Shown: positions 51,333 to 59,320 of the stretch, one piece after another
Position numbering within the stretch: position 1 is the first letter of the stretch
Layout: each line of letters opens with the position of its first letter
NCBI GenBank assembly: GCA_025517425.1
Contig: JAOPJY010000001.1
Location: forward strand, 372,001 to 436,000
DNA from: Halobacteria archaeon AArc-dxtr1
Lineage (GTDB): Archaea; Halobacteriota; Halobacteria; Halobacteriales; Natrialbaceae
Length of the DNA: 64,000 nt
Direction of reading: 5' to 3'
Notes under the pieces: model-generated
The model's input: the letters and a program-made list of their open reading frames with translations, nothing else
The model's database searches: none
Told to the model about the DNA's origin: nothing
Program-made: the position numbers and the translations under genes

Positions 51333-52112
51333 TCACAGCAACTCCTCGATGTCGCCCAGAGAATCGAGGACGTAGTCGGGTTCGATGGGGGCGTCTTCGT
51401 GGTCGTCGCCGTCGGCGATTCCGGTCTGTACGAGCGCGGTGGCTGCCCCGGCTCGAGCGCCGAGAGCGATATCCGTATCGAGCCGGTCCCCGACCACCAG
51501 CGTTCGCTCGGGGGTGGCGTCGAGTCGTTCCATCGCCATCGTTGCGGCGATCTGAGAGGGTTTGCCGAGGATCTCGTCCGGCTCACGATCGGCGACGGCC
51601 GACATCGCCGCGAGGATCGCGCCCGATCCGGGGATCGTGCCGTCGTCGACGGGGATCGTCGTGTCGGGGTCGGTTCCGTAGAACGGGAGCCCGCGTTCGA
51701 GTGCGGGGAGAACGTCGTGCAGCGTCGAAAACGAAAAGTCGCGATCGAACGATCCGAGGACGGCGTCGGCGTCGTCGGGGTCGGTCGTCAGCGAAAGGCC
51801 CGCGTTTTCCAGGATTGCGCCCAGCCGATCGCCACCAACCAGATAGATACGCCCGTCCGGATACGTGTCTGTGAGGTGCGCCGCGGTGACTGTCGCCGAC
51901 GTGAGCACCCGCGCTGGCTCCACGGCGATGTCGTGGGCGGCGAGCTTCTCGCCGTAGTGGTCTGCGCCCCGAGTCGGATTGTTCGAGAAGAGGAGTCGAT
52001 CGACGCCCGACTCGTCGAGCGCCCGCAGTCCGTCGGTCGCTCCCGGGATAACCGTCTCTCCACGGACGATCGTTCCGTCGACGTCCAGTATCGCCGCGTC
52101 GTAGGCTGCCAT
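51333..52112 (-). CDS. HAD-IIA family phosphatase (NagD-like)
   Basis: A 259-residue HAD hydrolase. Motif I is 'AAILDVDGTIVRGETVIPGA' (nucleophile Asp ~10), motif II 'DRLLFSNNPTRGADHYGEKL', and motif III/IV 'LGKPSQIAATMAMERL' and 'TLVVGDRLDTDIALGARAGA'. The class IIA cap lies between. Relatives dephosphorylate sugar phosphates, nucleotides or p-nitrophenyl phosphate; the physiological substrate is not known. It starts at ATG 52110-52112 and is followed by the TraB gene on the same strand. Confidence 0.9.
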   Translation of the reverse strand: MAAYDAAILDVDGTIVRGETVIPGATDGLRALDESGVDRLLFSNNPTRGADHYGEKLAAHDIAVEPARVLTSATVTAAHLTDTYPDGRIYLVGGDRLGAILENAGLSLTTDPDDADAVLGSFDRDFSFSTLHDVLPALERGLPFYGTDPDTTIPVDDGTIPGSGAILAAMSAVADREPDEILGKPSQIAATMAMERLDATPERTLVVGDRLDTDIALGARAGAATALVQTGIADGDDHEDAPIEPDYVLDSLGDIEELL

Positions 52113-52241
52113 GTGCTACCAGAGGGAGGGAACTCGATTGAGCGTTGGGGTTCCAGCATCACAAAACAATAGTGGCCGGAGGTGGCTGACAGCGAGGGGG
52201 GAAGACGAATCCTTATCGGGTGACGGTCCGTACGCTCGACT

Positions 52242-52706
52242 ATGACTCTCGAGGTCGAGCCACCGGCGCCGCCTGAACTCTCGTTCGTCGATCCCAACGA
52301 GTACGACGACGCGAGCGTCGACGCTACCGGCGACGTCGATTACCGGCGCGAGGAGCTGCAGGCGTTTTTCGACCAGGGCGCCTGGGAGGAGGCGTTCGAG
52401 CAGTGGGCCAGCGACACCGATCTCGAGTATCGTGAGTACGAGATCGCCCGTGAGCTCGATCTCTTTGCCGAGTTTGACTTCTTCTGGGACGACTTCGCCG
52501 ACCGGGTTGGCTACCACGCACCCGGCATCCCCGAGGACTGGCAGGAACGTGAGTACCATCCCGACCTCGACTCTTGGGGAACCGTCTCCGCGATCAACGC
52601 CGAACTGACGGAGTTCGGACAGATCGTCTCAGAGCTACTAAAGGAGTCGTACGTCGACTGGGAAGCCGAGTACGAGCCGCCGGAAGATCTGCCAAATTTC
52701 GGCTGA
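52242..52706 (+). CDS. Acidic haloarchaeal protein of unknown function
   Basis: A 154-residue soluble protein rich in Asp, Glu and aromatic residues ('FDQGAWEEAFEQWASDTDLE', 'LFAEFDFFWDDFADRVGYHA'), ending 'EYEPPEDLPNFG'. It looks helical and single-domain, with no cysteines, signal peptide or motif I can assign. ATG 52242 has a TATA-like CCTTATCGG about 27 bases upstream. It is probably a conserved haloarchaeal gene. Confidence 0.68.
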   Translation: MTLEVEPPAPPELSFVDPNEYDDASVDATGDVDYRREELQAFFDQGAWEEAFEQWASDTDLEYREYEIARELDLFAEFDFFWDDFADRVGYHAPGIPEDWQEREYHPDLDSWGTVSAINAELTEFGQIVSELLKESYVDWEAEYEPPEDLPNFG

Positions 52707-52765
52707 GTCGGTACTCGCTCGACCAGCCAGTTCGCGGCCGACAGCCGACATTCCCCCGGTTTCCG

Positions 52766-52915
52766 TCACTCGCGAGCGACGCTGATGTTCATCACGGCGC
52801 CCTGACACACAGGACAGTAGCCGATCGGTTCTGCCGTCTGGGTACGGTGGCCACAGGATCGACACTCGTACGTTCGATTCGATCCATCTGGGTCGTATGG
52901 GTCTGAATATACCAT
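52766..52915 (-). CDS. Rubrerythrin-like zinc/iron knuckle microprotein
   Basis: This 49-residue frame (ATG 52913-52915, TGA 52766-52768) encodes two CxxC pairs: 'TYECRSCGHRTQTAEPIGYC' and 'CPVCQGAVMNISVARE'. This is the rubredoxin/zinc-ribbon pattern of the small 'rubrerythrin-like domain' proteins found in haloarchaea. It could bind one zinc or iron. Its partners are unknown. The four-Cys pattern and clean start and stop make it a likely real gene. Confidence 0.75.
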   Translation of the reverse strand: MVYSDPYDPDGSNRTYECRSCGHRTQTAEPIGYCPVCQGAVMNISVARE

Positions 52916-53059
52916 GGGGTATCGCCACCATTTCGATACAAAAGCGTTGCTCTAACCCACTATGGTGTTTGTATGTACAATATTGTATCGGTAAAGAGGA
53001 TTTAATACTGACTGAACGTCCACCTCTCCGTCAGCGACGGGTCACCGGCGCCCCGCGCC

Positions 53060-53860
53060 TTACTCGACTTCCTCTGCGATGGGAGGCTCGATCGCGACCA
53101 CATCACCCACGGCGAGTTCGCGACCCCACGACGCACGCGGGACGCGCGTGTTCACCATTAGCCGGAAGAAGTGGTCGAACTGCTCCCGGGTCGCCCACGG
53201 TGGGAGCGTCTCCTCACGACGCTCGACGAACCGCTCTCTGAACCCGGTCGTCTCGGCGCCGGTATCTGGCTCTCGGATCGGGACGACACAGCGCTGACAC
53301 GGATTGACGCCGCGAAACTCGACCTCACCGACGGTAAACGGTACGACGCGTCCCGGACGGTCGTAGAGTCGATCCTCCCAGAAGGGGTCGACGCCGCCGA
53401 CGACCAGGTTCGGGCGCAGTCGTCGGCGCATCTCCGTGGCGTCGATCTCGTCGTACCAGGTGGCGACCGCGCGGAGCGTTTCGGCACCGATCACCGTCGG
53501 CCCCGCCGCGTCGGTATCGTCCGGAAACCCACCCGCCTCGTTGCGTCGAATCGAGACCGGGTAGCCGAGAAACGCCGACAGCCACGCGGCCAACTCGTCG
53601 CGTTCGTCCTCGAGACCGAACGTCTTCGTGGGCGCGTCGGGTGCGGTCACGGTCACAGTCTCGGCCACGAGGTCGTACGCCGCGTCAATCCGGTGGATCG
53701 CCCGCTCGCGCTTTCCGTTCACGTATTCGCCCGCGTCGTCGACCACGGCGTACCGGCGATCCCACGCCAGCCCGCCGCCCTCAGCGACGGTTGCGCGCTC
53801 GACCGTCGTTCCGTCGAGTGACTTGATCGGGTAGACGATCGCCGATTGAAGACGGCTCAT
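53060..53860 (-). CDS. MOSC domain protein with N-terminal MOSC beta-barrel
   Basis: A 266-residue protein. The N-terminal barrel starts 'SRLQSAIVYPIKSLDGTTVE'. The MOSC domain follows with 'NLVVGGVDPFWEDRLYDRPG' and the key Cys in 'RGVNPCQRCVVPIREPDTGA'. MOSC proteins bind the molybdenum cofactor or carry sulfur; members of this two-domain type (mARC/YiiM-like) reduce N-hydroxylated compounds or mobilise sulfur. ATG 53858-53860 is chosen over one four codons upstream. Confidence 0.87.
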   Translation of the reverse strand: MSRLQSAIVYPIKSLDGTTVERATVAEGGGLAWDRRYAVVDDAGEYVNGKRERAIHRIDAAYDLVAETVTVTAPDAPTKTFGLEDERDELAAWLSAFLGYPVSIRRNEAGGFPDDTDAAGPTVIGAETLRAVATWYDEIDATEMRRRLRPNLVVGGVDPFWEDRLYDRPGRVVPFTVGEVEFRGVNPCQRCVVPIREPDTGAETTGFRERFVERREETLPPWATREQFDHFFRLMVNTRVPRASWGRELAVGDVVAIEPPIAEEVE

Positions 53861-53990
53861 CAGACGACACATTGCTGGTTTCGACCAAATATCTGTCCGT
53901 TCGTCGTGAGATTGGCGTGGGAAGTCAACGAGTCGTGTCGTGGGGATGTGTCACGCCTCCCGAATCGGCCCTTGACACACACAGTCACGG

Positions 53991-53998
53991 TTATATAC
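53991..53998 (+). promoter_or_regulatory. TATA box of HEWD gene
   Basis: TTATATAC is centred about 26 bases upstream of ATG 54021. It is one of the best-matching TATA boxes in the window and implies a leaderless message. Confidence 0.65.
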
Positions 53999-54020
53999 CC
54001 CCGGTTCACATAGCACTGCA

Positions 54021-54206
54021 ATGAGCGTGCAGCTGCGAACTCCAACAGCCCGAACCTGCGAACGGTGCAGTCGCGCCGAACGATGGGACGACTACCTCGA
54101 AGCCTGGCAACTCGTCGTCGAAGACGGCGAGAAGTGCGTCGGAAACCCCCACTGTATCCACGAGTGGGACATCAACGGGACGTTCAATCCGACGAACAAT
54201 AACTGA
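54021..54206 (+). CDS. HEWD family small protein
   Basis: This 61-residue protein contains the family-naming 'CIHEWDINGTFNP' near its C-terminus. It has four Cys: a CxxC pair in 'ARTCERCSRAER' (residues 13-16) and 'EKCVGNPHCIHEWD'. It probably folds around one zinc. The family is haloarchaea-specific and uncharacterised. A strong TATA box at the leaderless distance supports ATG 54021. Confidence 0.85.
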   Translation: MSVQLRTPTARTCERCSRAERWDDYLEAWQLVVEDGEKCVGNPHCIHEWDINGTFNPTNNN

Positions 54207-54267
54207 ACGTTCGACGCCGAACGCTCCGACGGCCAGCTTTTTCAGCGCCAGCGCCGTATCCCAGCCC

Positions 54268-54570
54268 ATGCCGACCGCGTACGTTACGTCGCCCCCCGAC
54301 GCCGCCGAGGAGATCGCGACGACGCTCGTCTCCGAGCGTCTGGCTGCCTGCGTCAATCAGGTTCCCTGTACCTCGACCTACCGCTGGGAGGGGGACATTC
54401 ACCGCGACGACGAGGTCGTTTTGCTGGCGAAGACGACCGACGACGCCTACGACGCGCTCGTCTCCCGCGTTCGCGAGGTCCACCCCCACGAAGTGCCCTG
54501 TATCGAGCGATTCGACGAGACACGCGTCCTCGACTCCTTCGCGGAGTGGCGAGACGAGAGCGTGCGGTAG
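54268..54570 (+). CDS. cutA: Divalent-cation tolerance protein CutA
   Basis: A 100-residue CutA1-fold protein, usually a trimer. It shows 'PTAYVTSPPDAAEEIATTLV', 'LAACVNQVPCTSTYRWEGDI', 'EVVLLAKTTDDAYDALVSRV' and 'HPHEVPCIERF', all conserved in CutA. It is associated with metal tolerance in bacteria, although the true function is unsettled. ATG 54268 follows the HEWD gene by about 60 bases and precedes the L11 gene. Confidence 0.93.
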   Translation: MPTAYVTSPPDAAEEIATTLVSERLAACVNQVPCTSTYRWEGDIHRDDEVVLLAKTTDDAYDALVSRVREVHPHEVPCIERFDETRVLDSFAEWRDESVR

Positions 54571-54609
54571 GTTCGCGTCGGGCTGGCGTGACTGCCTCGA
54601 AAAGCAACC

Positions 54610-54617
54610 CTTAAAAC
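54610..54617 (+). promoter_or_regulatory. TATA-like box of the L11 gene
   Basis: CTTAAAAC lies about 27 bases before ATG 54640, so the L11 message appears leaderless and separately transcribed from L1-L10-L12. Confidence 0.55.
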
Positions 54618-54639
54618 TCGAGCGAGGCTTCGTTCGGGT

Positions 54640-55116
54640 ATGGCTGGAACCATCGAAGTGCTCGTTCCGGGTGGCCAGGCCAACCCTGGCCCACCGCTCG
54701 GTCCCGAGCTCGGACCGACGCCCGTCGACGTACAGGCGGTCGTCAGCGACATCAACGACCAGACGGCAGCGTTCGACGGCACCGAAGTGCCCGTAACCGT
54801 CGAGTACGAGGACGACGGCTCGTTCTCGATCGACGTCGGCGTCCCGCCGACGGCCGCCCTCGTCAAAGACGAGGCCGGTTTCGATACCGGCTCCGGTGTC
54901 CCACAGGAGGAGTTCGTCGCAGACCTCTCGATCGATCAGGTCAAAACGATCGCCGAGCAGAAACACCCCGACCTGCTCGCCTACGATACGAAAAACGCCG
55001 CCAAGGAAGTCGTCGGTACCTGCGCCTCGATGGGTGTCACCATCGAGGGCGTCGACGCGCGAGAGTTCAAGCAGAAAGTCGACGACGGCGAGTTCGACGA
55101 CGCGCTCGTCGAGTAA
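54640..55116 (+). CDS. rpl11: 50S ribosomal protein L11 (uL11)
   Basis: A 158-residue stalk-base protein. The N-terminal domain has 'VPGGQANPGPPLGPELGPTP' and the C-terminal rRNA-binding domain 'AKEVVGTCASMGVTIEGVDA'. It binds the GTPase-associated region of 23S rRNA and helps factor recruitment. ATG 54640 is supported by a TATA-like box at leaderless distance. The L1-L10-L12 genes lie 5.6 kb downstream on the same strand, separated by an opposite-strand gene block. Confidence 0.95.
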   Translation: MAGTIEVLVPGGQANPGPPLGPELGPTPVDVQAVVSDINDQTAAFDGTEVPVTVEYEDDGSFSIDVGVPPTAALVKDEAGFDTGSGVPQEEFVADLSIDQVKTIAEQKHPDLLAYDTKNAAKEVVGTCASMGVTIEGVDAREFKQKVDDGEFDDALVE

Positions 55117-55223
55117 CGAGAGACTCGCGGCCCACGTTTCTGGGTCGTCGTACCCACTTCCGTAAGCGGTGCGTCTGTCGATGGCTGTAGCACAATCGAC
55201 AGTTGTGGCACAATCGACGCTGG

Positions 55224-55598
55224 CTACGATCGGTGAGCGGTGACGTCGGTCGAGGACACCATCCCGACGTAATCATCGTCGACAACCGGGAGGTGTTTGA
55301 TGCCGTAGGTGGTCATCATCGCCGCGACCTCTTCCATGTACAGATCCGGAGTGGCAGTCTCGACGTCGGTCGTCATCACGTCGGCGACCCGGAGTTCGGT
55401 GACGTCGCGCCCTTCCGCGACGGCGTCTAAAACGTCCGTACTACTGATGATCGCGCGCGGCGAGGTCGGGACGACCAGCGCGTTGATATCTTTCGCCCGC
55501 ATCTGCTGCGTGGCTTCCATTACCGTCGCATCCTTCGAAATCGTTTCCAGCGGTGTGGACATCACGTCTTCGACGGTCGTCCGGTTGGAGTCTGCCAT
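55224..55598 (-). CDS. Tandem CBS-domain protein
   Basis: A 124-residue protein made of a CBS pair: 'VEDVMSTPLETISKDATVME'...'ALVVPTSPRAIISSTDVLDA' and 'VADVMTTDVETATPDLYMEE'...'HLPVVDDDYVGMVSSTDVTA'. CBS pairs bind adenosine nucleotides and regulate partners. It starts at ATG 55596-55598 and is the last gene of the minus-strand pterin/glycosyltransferase block, 44 bases after the methyltransferase, so it may sense energy status for it. A stand-alone role is also possible. Confidence 0.88.
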   Translation of the reverse strand: MADSNRTTVEDVMSTPLETISKDATVMEATQQMRAKDINALVVPTSPRAIISSTDVLDAVAEGRDVTELRVADVMTTDVETATPDLYMEEVAAMMTTYGIKHLPVVDDDYVGMVSSTDVTAHRS

Positions 55599-55642
55599 AC
55601 AGTGAAGACGGAGCGGGTACGTATCATATTTTCCACTGAACG

Positions 55643-56593
55643 CTACTGTGACGGATCGGGAGCGAGCCCGAGCACGTCGAGGTGGTGGGCGACGAGCACC
55701 AGTTCGCCCCGTTCGAGCTGTTCCCGTCTCGTCTCTCGCCACTCCCGCCGATCGGCCGGATCGAGTGTTTCGGGCGGATACTCCGCCAGTGCCCCGTCTA
55801 TCGTCGAGAGCAGCGCCTCGAGGAAGGCGGCCTCGTCGGCCGGATACCCGCCCTCGCTATTCGGGCGGACGATCCAGTCTGACCCGCCGGCGGCCCGAAC
55901 GTCGACGCCGGCAGCCGGCAGCGCGGTCAGTAGTGTTCGACCAGCCCGGCTCCCGCCCGGCTCGTCCCGGATCTCGTCCATGTGTCGGTGGTAGAGCCTG
56001 GTGATCCGATCGTCGGCGGGGTGAGAGGGCGAGAATCCCGTCTCGCCGTCGAACGTAACCGGCGCGTAGAGGGCGCCGCCGGGAACGAGGACGTCCCGAA
56101 TCGCCGACAGCGCGCGGTCCAGGTCGACGATATCGAGGACAGCGGCAGCCACCACGGCGTCTGCTGTCGCGTCGACTGTGAAGGCGTCGGCGACCTCGAG
56201 CGAGATCTCGAGGCGGGTCGGCTGGCGGTCATCATCCACCTCCTCGCCGTCGCACGTGTTGAGTGCCGCGAACCCTGCTGTGGTTTCCTCGACGGCGTAC
56301 CCGGCTGACTCGAGCCACGCTGGAAGCGCTTCGTGCGCGTGATCGATACTCGCTGCGTCGCGGTCGATCGCTCGATACCGAACGGTTCCCGACGGGAGCG
56401 CGTCCCACGCTGCGAGCCGGGCGATCATCGTCCCGGTCCCGGCCCCGAGTTCGAGGATTCGAACCGGCTCGTCACCGCGTTCGCGCGCCCGCTCGTCGAG
56501 TACGTCCACAAACGCCTCCCAGACGCGCCGGTTCAGCGCTCGGTCGTCAACGGTCCGTTTCGCGGTCAAGTACCGCTGCATCGAGTCGGTCAC
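55643..56593 (-). CDS. Class I SAM-dependent methyltransferase
   Basis: A 316-residue methyltransferase. SAM motif I is 'PVRILELGAGTGTMIARLAA' (~residue 45), the acidic loop 'VRYRAIDRDAASIDHAHEAL', and motif IV region 'DAVVAAAVLDIVDLDRALSA' followed by 'VLVPGGALYAPVTFDGETGF'. GTG 56591-56593 overlaps the glycosyltransferase stop as GTGA, so the two are translationally coupled. The substrate is unknown; context suggests a glycosylated or pterin-derived metabolite. Confidence 0.87.
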   Translation of the reverse strand: MTDSMQRYLTAKRTVDDRALNRRVWEAFVDVLDERARERGDEPVRILELGAGTGTMIARLAAWDALPSGTVRYRAIDRDAASIDHAHEALPAWLESAGYAVEETTAGFAALNTCDGEEVDDDRQPTRLEISLEVADAFTVDATADAVVAAAVLDIVDLDRALSAIRDVLVPGGALYAPVTFDGETGFSPSHPADDRITRLYHRHMDEIRDEPGGSRAGRTLLTALPAAGVDVRAAGGSDWIVRPNSEGGYPADEAAFLEALLSTIDGALAEYPPETLDPADRREWRETRREQLERGELVLVAHHLDVLGLAPDPSQ

Positions 56594-57738
56594 GGCGATC
56601 CCCTCCCCTGTCGGTCGTCGGATTCTGCCGGCTGTGCTGCGACGCGTTCGTAGAGAAACTCCCTGATCCGGGCCATTGACTCCGCCCACGTTGGGTGGGT
56701 GTCGGCGGTTTCGAGGGCTGCTTGTCCCATCGCGGCGAGGCGCTCACGATCCGCTGCTAGCTCCGCGAGGGTGGCGGAAACGAGCTCGGGACGGTCGGGT
56801 GCCAGCAGAAATCCGTTCTCGCGGTGGCTGACGAACTCACTGGCGCCACCCGCGGTCGTCGCGACCGGGACGGTTCCGTACTCCATCGCTTCCAGATAGA
56901 CCATGCCGAAGCTCTCGTAGGTCGAGGGACCGACCAGAACGTCCGCGCGGTCGAGTTCGGCCTCGACGACTCGGTCGGGAACGCCCCCCAGAACTGACGT
57001 TCGAACCGTCTCGAGGCGCCGAATTCGCTCGCGCATGCGGCGGGCGTACTCCGGGGCGGCGTCTGTGGGTCCGATCGCGACGAACTCCCACGACGTCCCG
57101 GAGTCGTCCGCACGTCGCTCGAGGGCGTCGACGAGTGTGTGCAGCCCCTTTCGCGGGACGAACGAGCCGAGAAAGAGCACCCGAAATGGATCGGCGCGCG
57201 CTCGATTCGCCACCGCCTCGGCCGACACCGCAGCTCCCTCGGTGCGGCCAGCCGGCGGCGCGATCACCGACGGCGGGCCCCGATCGCTGTGCCCGGATGA
57301 TCGGCGTCCGTCGCCGCTCGTGAGAGCTCGAACACGGCGCCCGAGGTCGGCACTCGGGCAGACGACGCCGTCGACGGTCGCGAGGTATCGACGCTCGATC
57401 GGCTTGGCGATCGAGCCGGTCAGCCCAGGCCCGGGCGACGACCGCAGAAGGTGGACCAGCGAGACGATCGCCGTCGGGCGAGTCAGCCGGCGGTTGTGTC
57501 GCCACAACACAGGGTGACAGAGCTCGTCTTGCAACAAGACGTCGTAGGGGCGATCCAGCCGGGACCGGACCGTCGGTGAGAGCCCGTCGACGAGACTCCG
57601 GCCGTAGGACCGCCAGGGGAGCGCGACGACCTCGACGGTGTGGCCCGCGTCCTCGAGTGTCGCCGCGAGCCGTCGATCGTACCGGAATCCCCCGGAGCGT
57701 TCGGAGAGTCCGCCGTAGACGACCAGTCCGACGTACAC
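56590..57738 (-). CDS. GT4 family glycosyltransferase
   Basis: A 382-residue GT-B glycosyltransferase. The N-terminal acceptor domain begins 'VYVGLVVYGGLSERSGGFRY'. The donor domain has 'RVLFLGSFVPRKGLHTLVDA' (~residue 205) and the E-x7-E type motif 'PSTYESFGMVYLEAMEYGTV' followed by 'TTAGGASEFVSHRENGFLLA'. Retaining GT4 enzymes use nucleotide sugars. GTG 57736-57738 lies two bases after the PTPS stop, and the C-terminus overlaps the methyltransferase start. The tight packing argues for one pathway with the PTPS-like enzyme. Confidence 0.87.
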   Translation of the reverse strand: MYVGLVVYGGLSERSGGFRYDRRLAATLEDAGHTVEVVALPWRSYGRSLVDGLSPTVRSRLDRPYDVLLQDELCHPVLWRHNRRLTRPTAIVSLVHLLRSSPGPGLTGSIAKPIERRYLATVDGVVCPSADLGRRVRALTSGDGRRSSGHSDRGPPSVIAPPAGRTEGAAVSAEAVANRARADPFRVLFLGSFVPRKGLHTLVDALERRADDSGTSWEFVAIGPTDAAPEYARRMRERIRRLETVRTSVLGGVPDRVVEAELDRADVLVGPSTYESFGMVYLEAMEYGTVPVATTAGGASEFVSHRENGFLLAPDRPELVSATLAELAADRERLAAMGQAALETADTHPTWAESMARIREFLYERVAAQPAESDDRQGRGSP

Positions 57739-57740
57739 GG

Positions 57741-58118
57741 TTAGAGCGCCCGCTCGTGGCTCACCGTCGCGACGTCGTCCTCCTCGATCGCGACCCGCAA
57801 CCGGGTCGCGCCGACGGGATCGAACCGTTTGAGGAGGCGATCGCCGAGGGTCTTCGCGAGCAACTCGACGCTCGGATTTCGCCCGTCGAACGGCGGGAGT
57901 TCGTTCAGTGTCTCGTCGCGAAACGCGTCGACGGTGTCGTCGACGGCTGCGGTGAGGTTGTCGATATCGACGAGGTACTCGTACTCGTTGCGCTCCGGTC
58001 CGGCGACTTCGATCTCGACGTCGAAACAGTGGCTGTGGAGCCGTCCCTCGGGCCCCGGATCGGGTACCGTCAGGTAGTGCTGGGCGACGAACGACCGGGA
58101 AACGGAGACTGCGTACAT
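57741..58118 (-). CDS. 6-Pyruvoyl-tetrahydropterin synthase-like enzyme with Glu at the Cys position
   Basis: A 125-residue PTPS/QueD-fold protein. Zinc ligands are His14 ('SRSFVAQHYLTVP'), His28 and His30 ('EGRLHSHCFDVEIEV'); the pterin-anchoring Glu is in 'RLRVAIEEDDVATV'. The catalytic Cys normally sits four residues before the second His; here that residue is Glu24. The same exchange defines PTPS-III enzymes, which form 6-hydroxymethyl-dihydropterin from dihydroneopterin triphosphate. ATG 58116-58118 is chosen because upstream residues lack family character. It lies between an MDR dehydrogenase and the glycosyltransferase. Confidence 0.87.
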   Translation of the reverse strand: MYAVSVSRSFVAQHYLTVPDPGPEGRLHSHCFDVEIEVAGPERNEYEYLVDIDNLTAAVDDTVDAFRDETLNELPPFDGRNPSVELLAKTLGDRLLKRFDPVGATRLRVAIEEDDVATVSHERAL

Positions 58119-58156
58119 TCTGCGTGCGTCTACAGTCTGGTGGAGTAACCAAAACG

Positions 58157-59218
58157 TTAGCGCCAACCGTCGTCGGCTGACGGCTGCGTCTCGTGGCGAC
58201 CGTACTCGAGGAGGACGCCGACCGCCTCGTGGGGGCGGTCCGCGACCAGTTCGTAGGCCTCACGCGCGCGCTCGAACGGAATCCGGTGGGTGATGAGCTC
58301 CTCGGCTGGGATCTCTGCGAGGAGGTCGAGCGCGAGGTCGTGGCGTCGCTCGCGGCTCCACCGGCCGGTGTACTCGGGTGCGATCGTGCTCACCTGACTG
58401 CTCTCGATCGAGATCCGACTCCGGTGAAAGCGCCCCCCGAGATCGATCGGTGCGGTTCGAGACCCGTACCAGGAGCCGACGACGACGCGTCCGTCGTAGC
58501 CAGTCGCCGTAATCGCGTCGTCGAGTGCAGCCGGCGAGCCGGTCAGTTCGTAGGTGAGATCGGCGCGGTCGTCCCCCTCGAGAACGTCTTCTGCGGACGC
58601 CTCGGCGGGATCGATAGAGAGGTCTGCGCCGAGGCGCTCGGAGAGCTTCCGGCGCCGCTCGTGGTGATCGACGGTCACGAGCGTATCCAGCGGGTACCGG
58701 GAGAGGACAGCCGTGGTCAGCAATCCCACGACACCCTGGCCAAAGATCGCGACGCGCTCGCCGACGACGGGGGCGCCGTCGAGCGCGAGCGTGACGGCCG
58801 TCTCGATGTTCGCGAGCAGCGTCGCCGTCTCGGGTGAACACGCCGGCGAGAGCGGGACGACTGCCGATGGCTCGACGGTGAACCCGCTCTCGTGTGGATT
58901 GTACGCGAACACGCGCCGATCCAGCCACTCGTCGTCGACGGCACTCCCGACATCCATTACGTGCCCGACGGCCGCGTAGCCGTACTTCAGCGGGTACGAG
59001 AAGTCGGTTGCGATCGCGTCGATAGGATCGTCCGGTTCGGATTTCGTCGGCACCTCCCCCTCGAAGAGCAGTCGCTCCGTCCCGGCGCTGATCGCCGAGT
59101 AGGCGGTTCGGATCTGTATCTCGTCTCGGTCCGGTTCCGGAAGCGACTCCTGGCGGTGTGTCACCTGCCCCGGTCCGGTAACGTAGAGGCTGCGCCTTTC
59201 GTCGACGTTCGTGGTCAT
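58157..59218 (-). CDS. MDR superfamily dehydrogenase, BchC-like
   Basis: A 353-residue medium-chain dehydrogenase/reductase. The N-terminal catalytic domain has 'RTAYSAISAGTERLLFEGEV' in place of the zinc-binding Cys region of alcohol dehydrogenases, so catalytic zinc is probably absent; the same 'SAGTERLL' text is seen in BchC-like proteins. The cofactor motif is 'VGERVAIFGQGVVGLLTTAV' (~residue 155). ATG 59216-59218 starts 'MTTNVDERRSLYVTGPGQVT'. It precedes the PTPS-like gene by 38 bases and probably oxidises or reduces an intermediate of the same pathway. Confidence 0.85.
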   Translation of the reverse strand: MTTNVDERRSLYVTGPGQVTHRQESLPEPDRDEIQIRTAYSAISAGTERLLFEGEVPTKSEPDDPIDAIATDFSYPLKYGYAAVGHVMDVGSAVDDEWLDRRVFAYNPHESGFTVEPSAVVPLSPACSPETATLLANIETAVTLALDGAPVVGERVAIFGQGVVGLLTTAVLSRYPLDTLVTVDHHERRRKLSERLGADLSIDPAEASAEDVLEGDDRADLTYELTGSPAALDDAITATGYDGRVVVGSWYGSRTAPIDLGGRFHRSRISIESSQVSTIAPEYTGRWSRERRHDLALDLLAEIPAEELITHRIPFERAREAYELVADRPHEAVGVLLEYGRHETQPSADDGWR

Positions 59219-59320
59219 CTGGGGATCCGTGGGGTGGCTCCGTCGGTCGGTTCGTGTACCCGCGTCACGACACCGTGTTCGCGTCGCTGACACTTGGTCG
59301 TTCGCCTCCCGGCGACCGCC

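Noticed and set aside
55117-55223. Short direct repeats GCACAATCGAC after the L11 gene
   Set aside because: Only two copies of 11 bases close together with no flanking element; too little to call a mobile element or attachment site.
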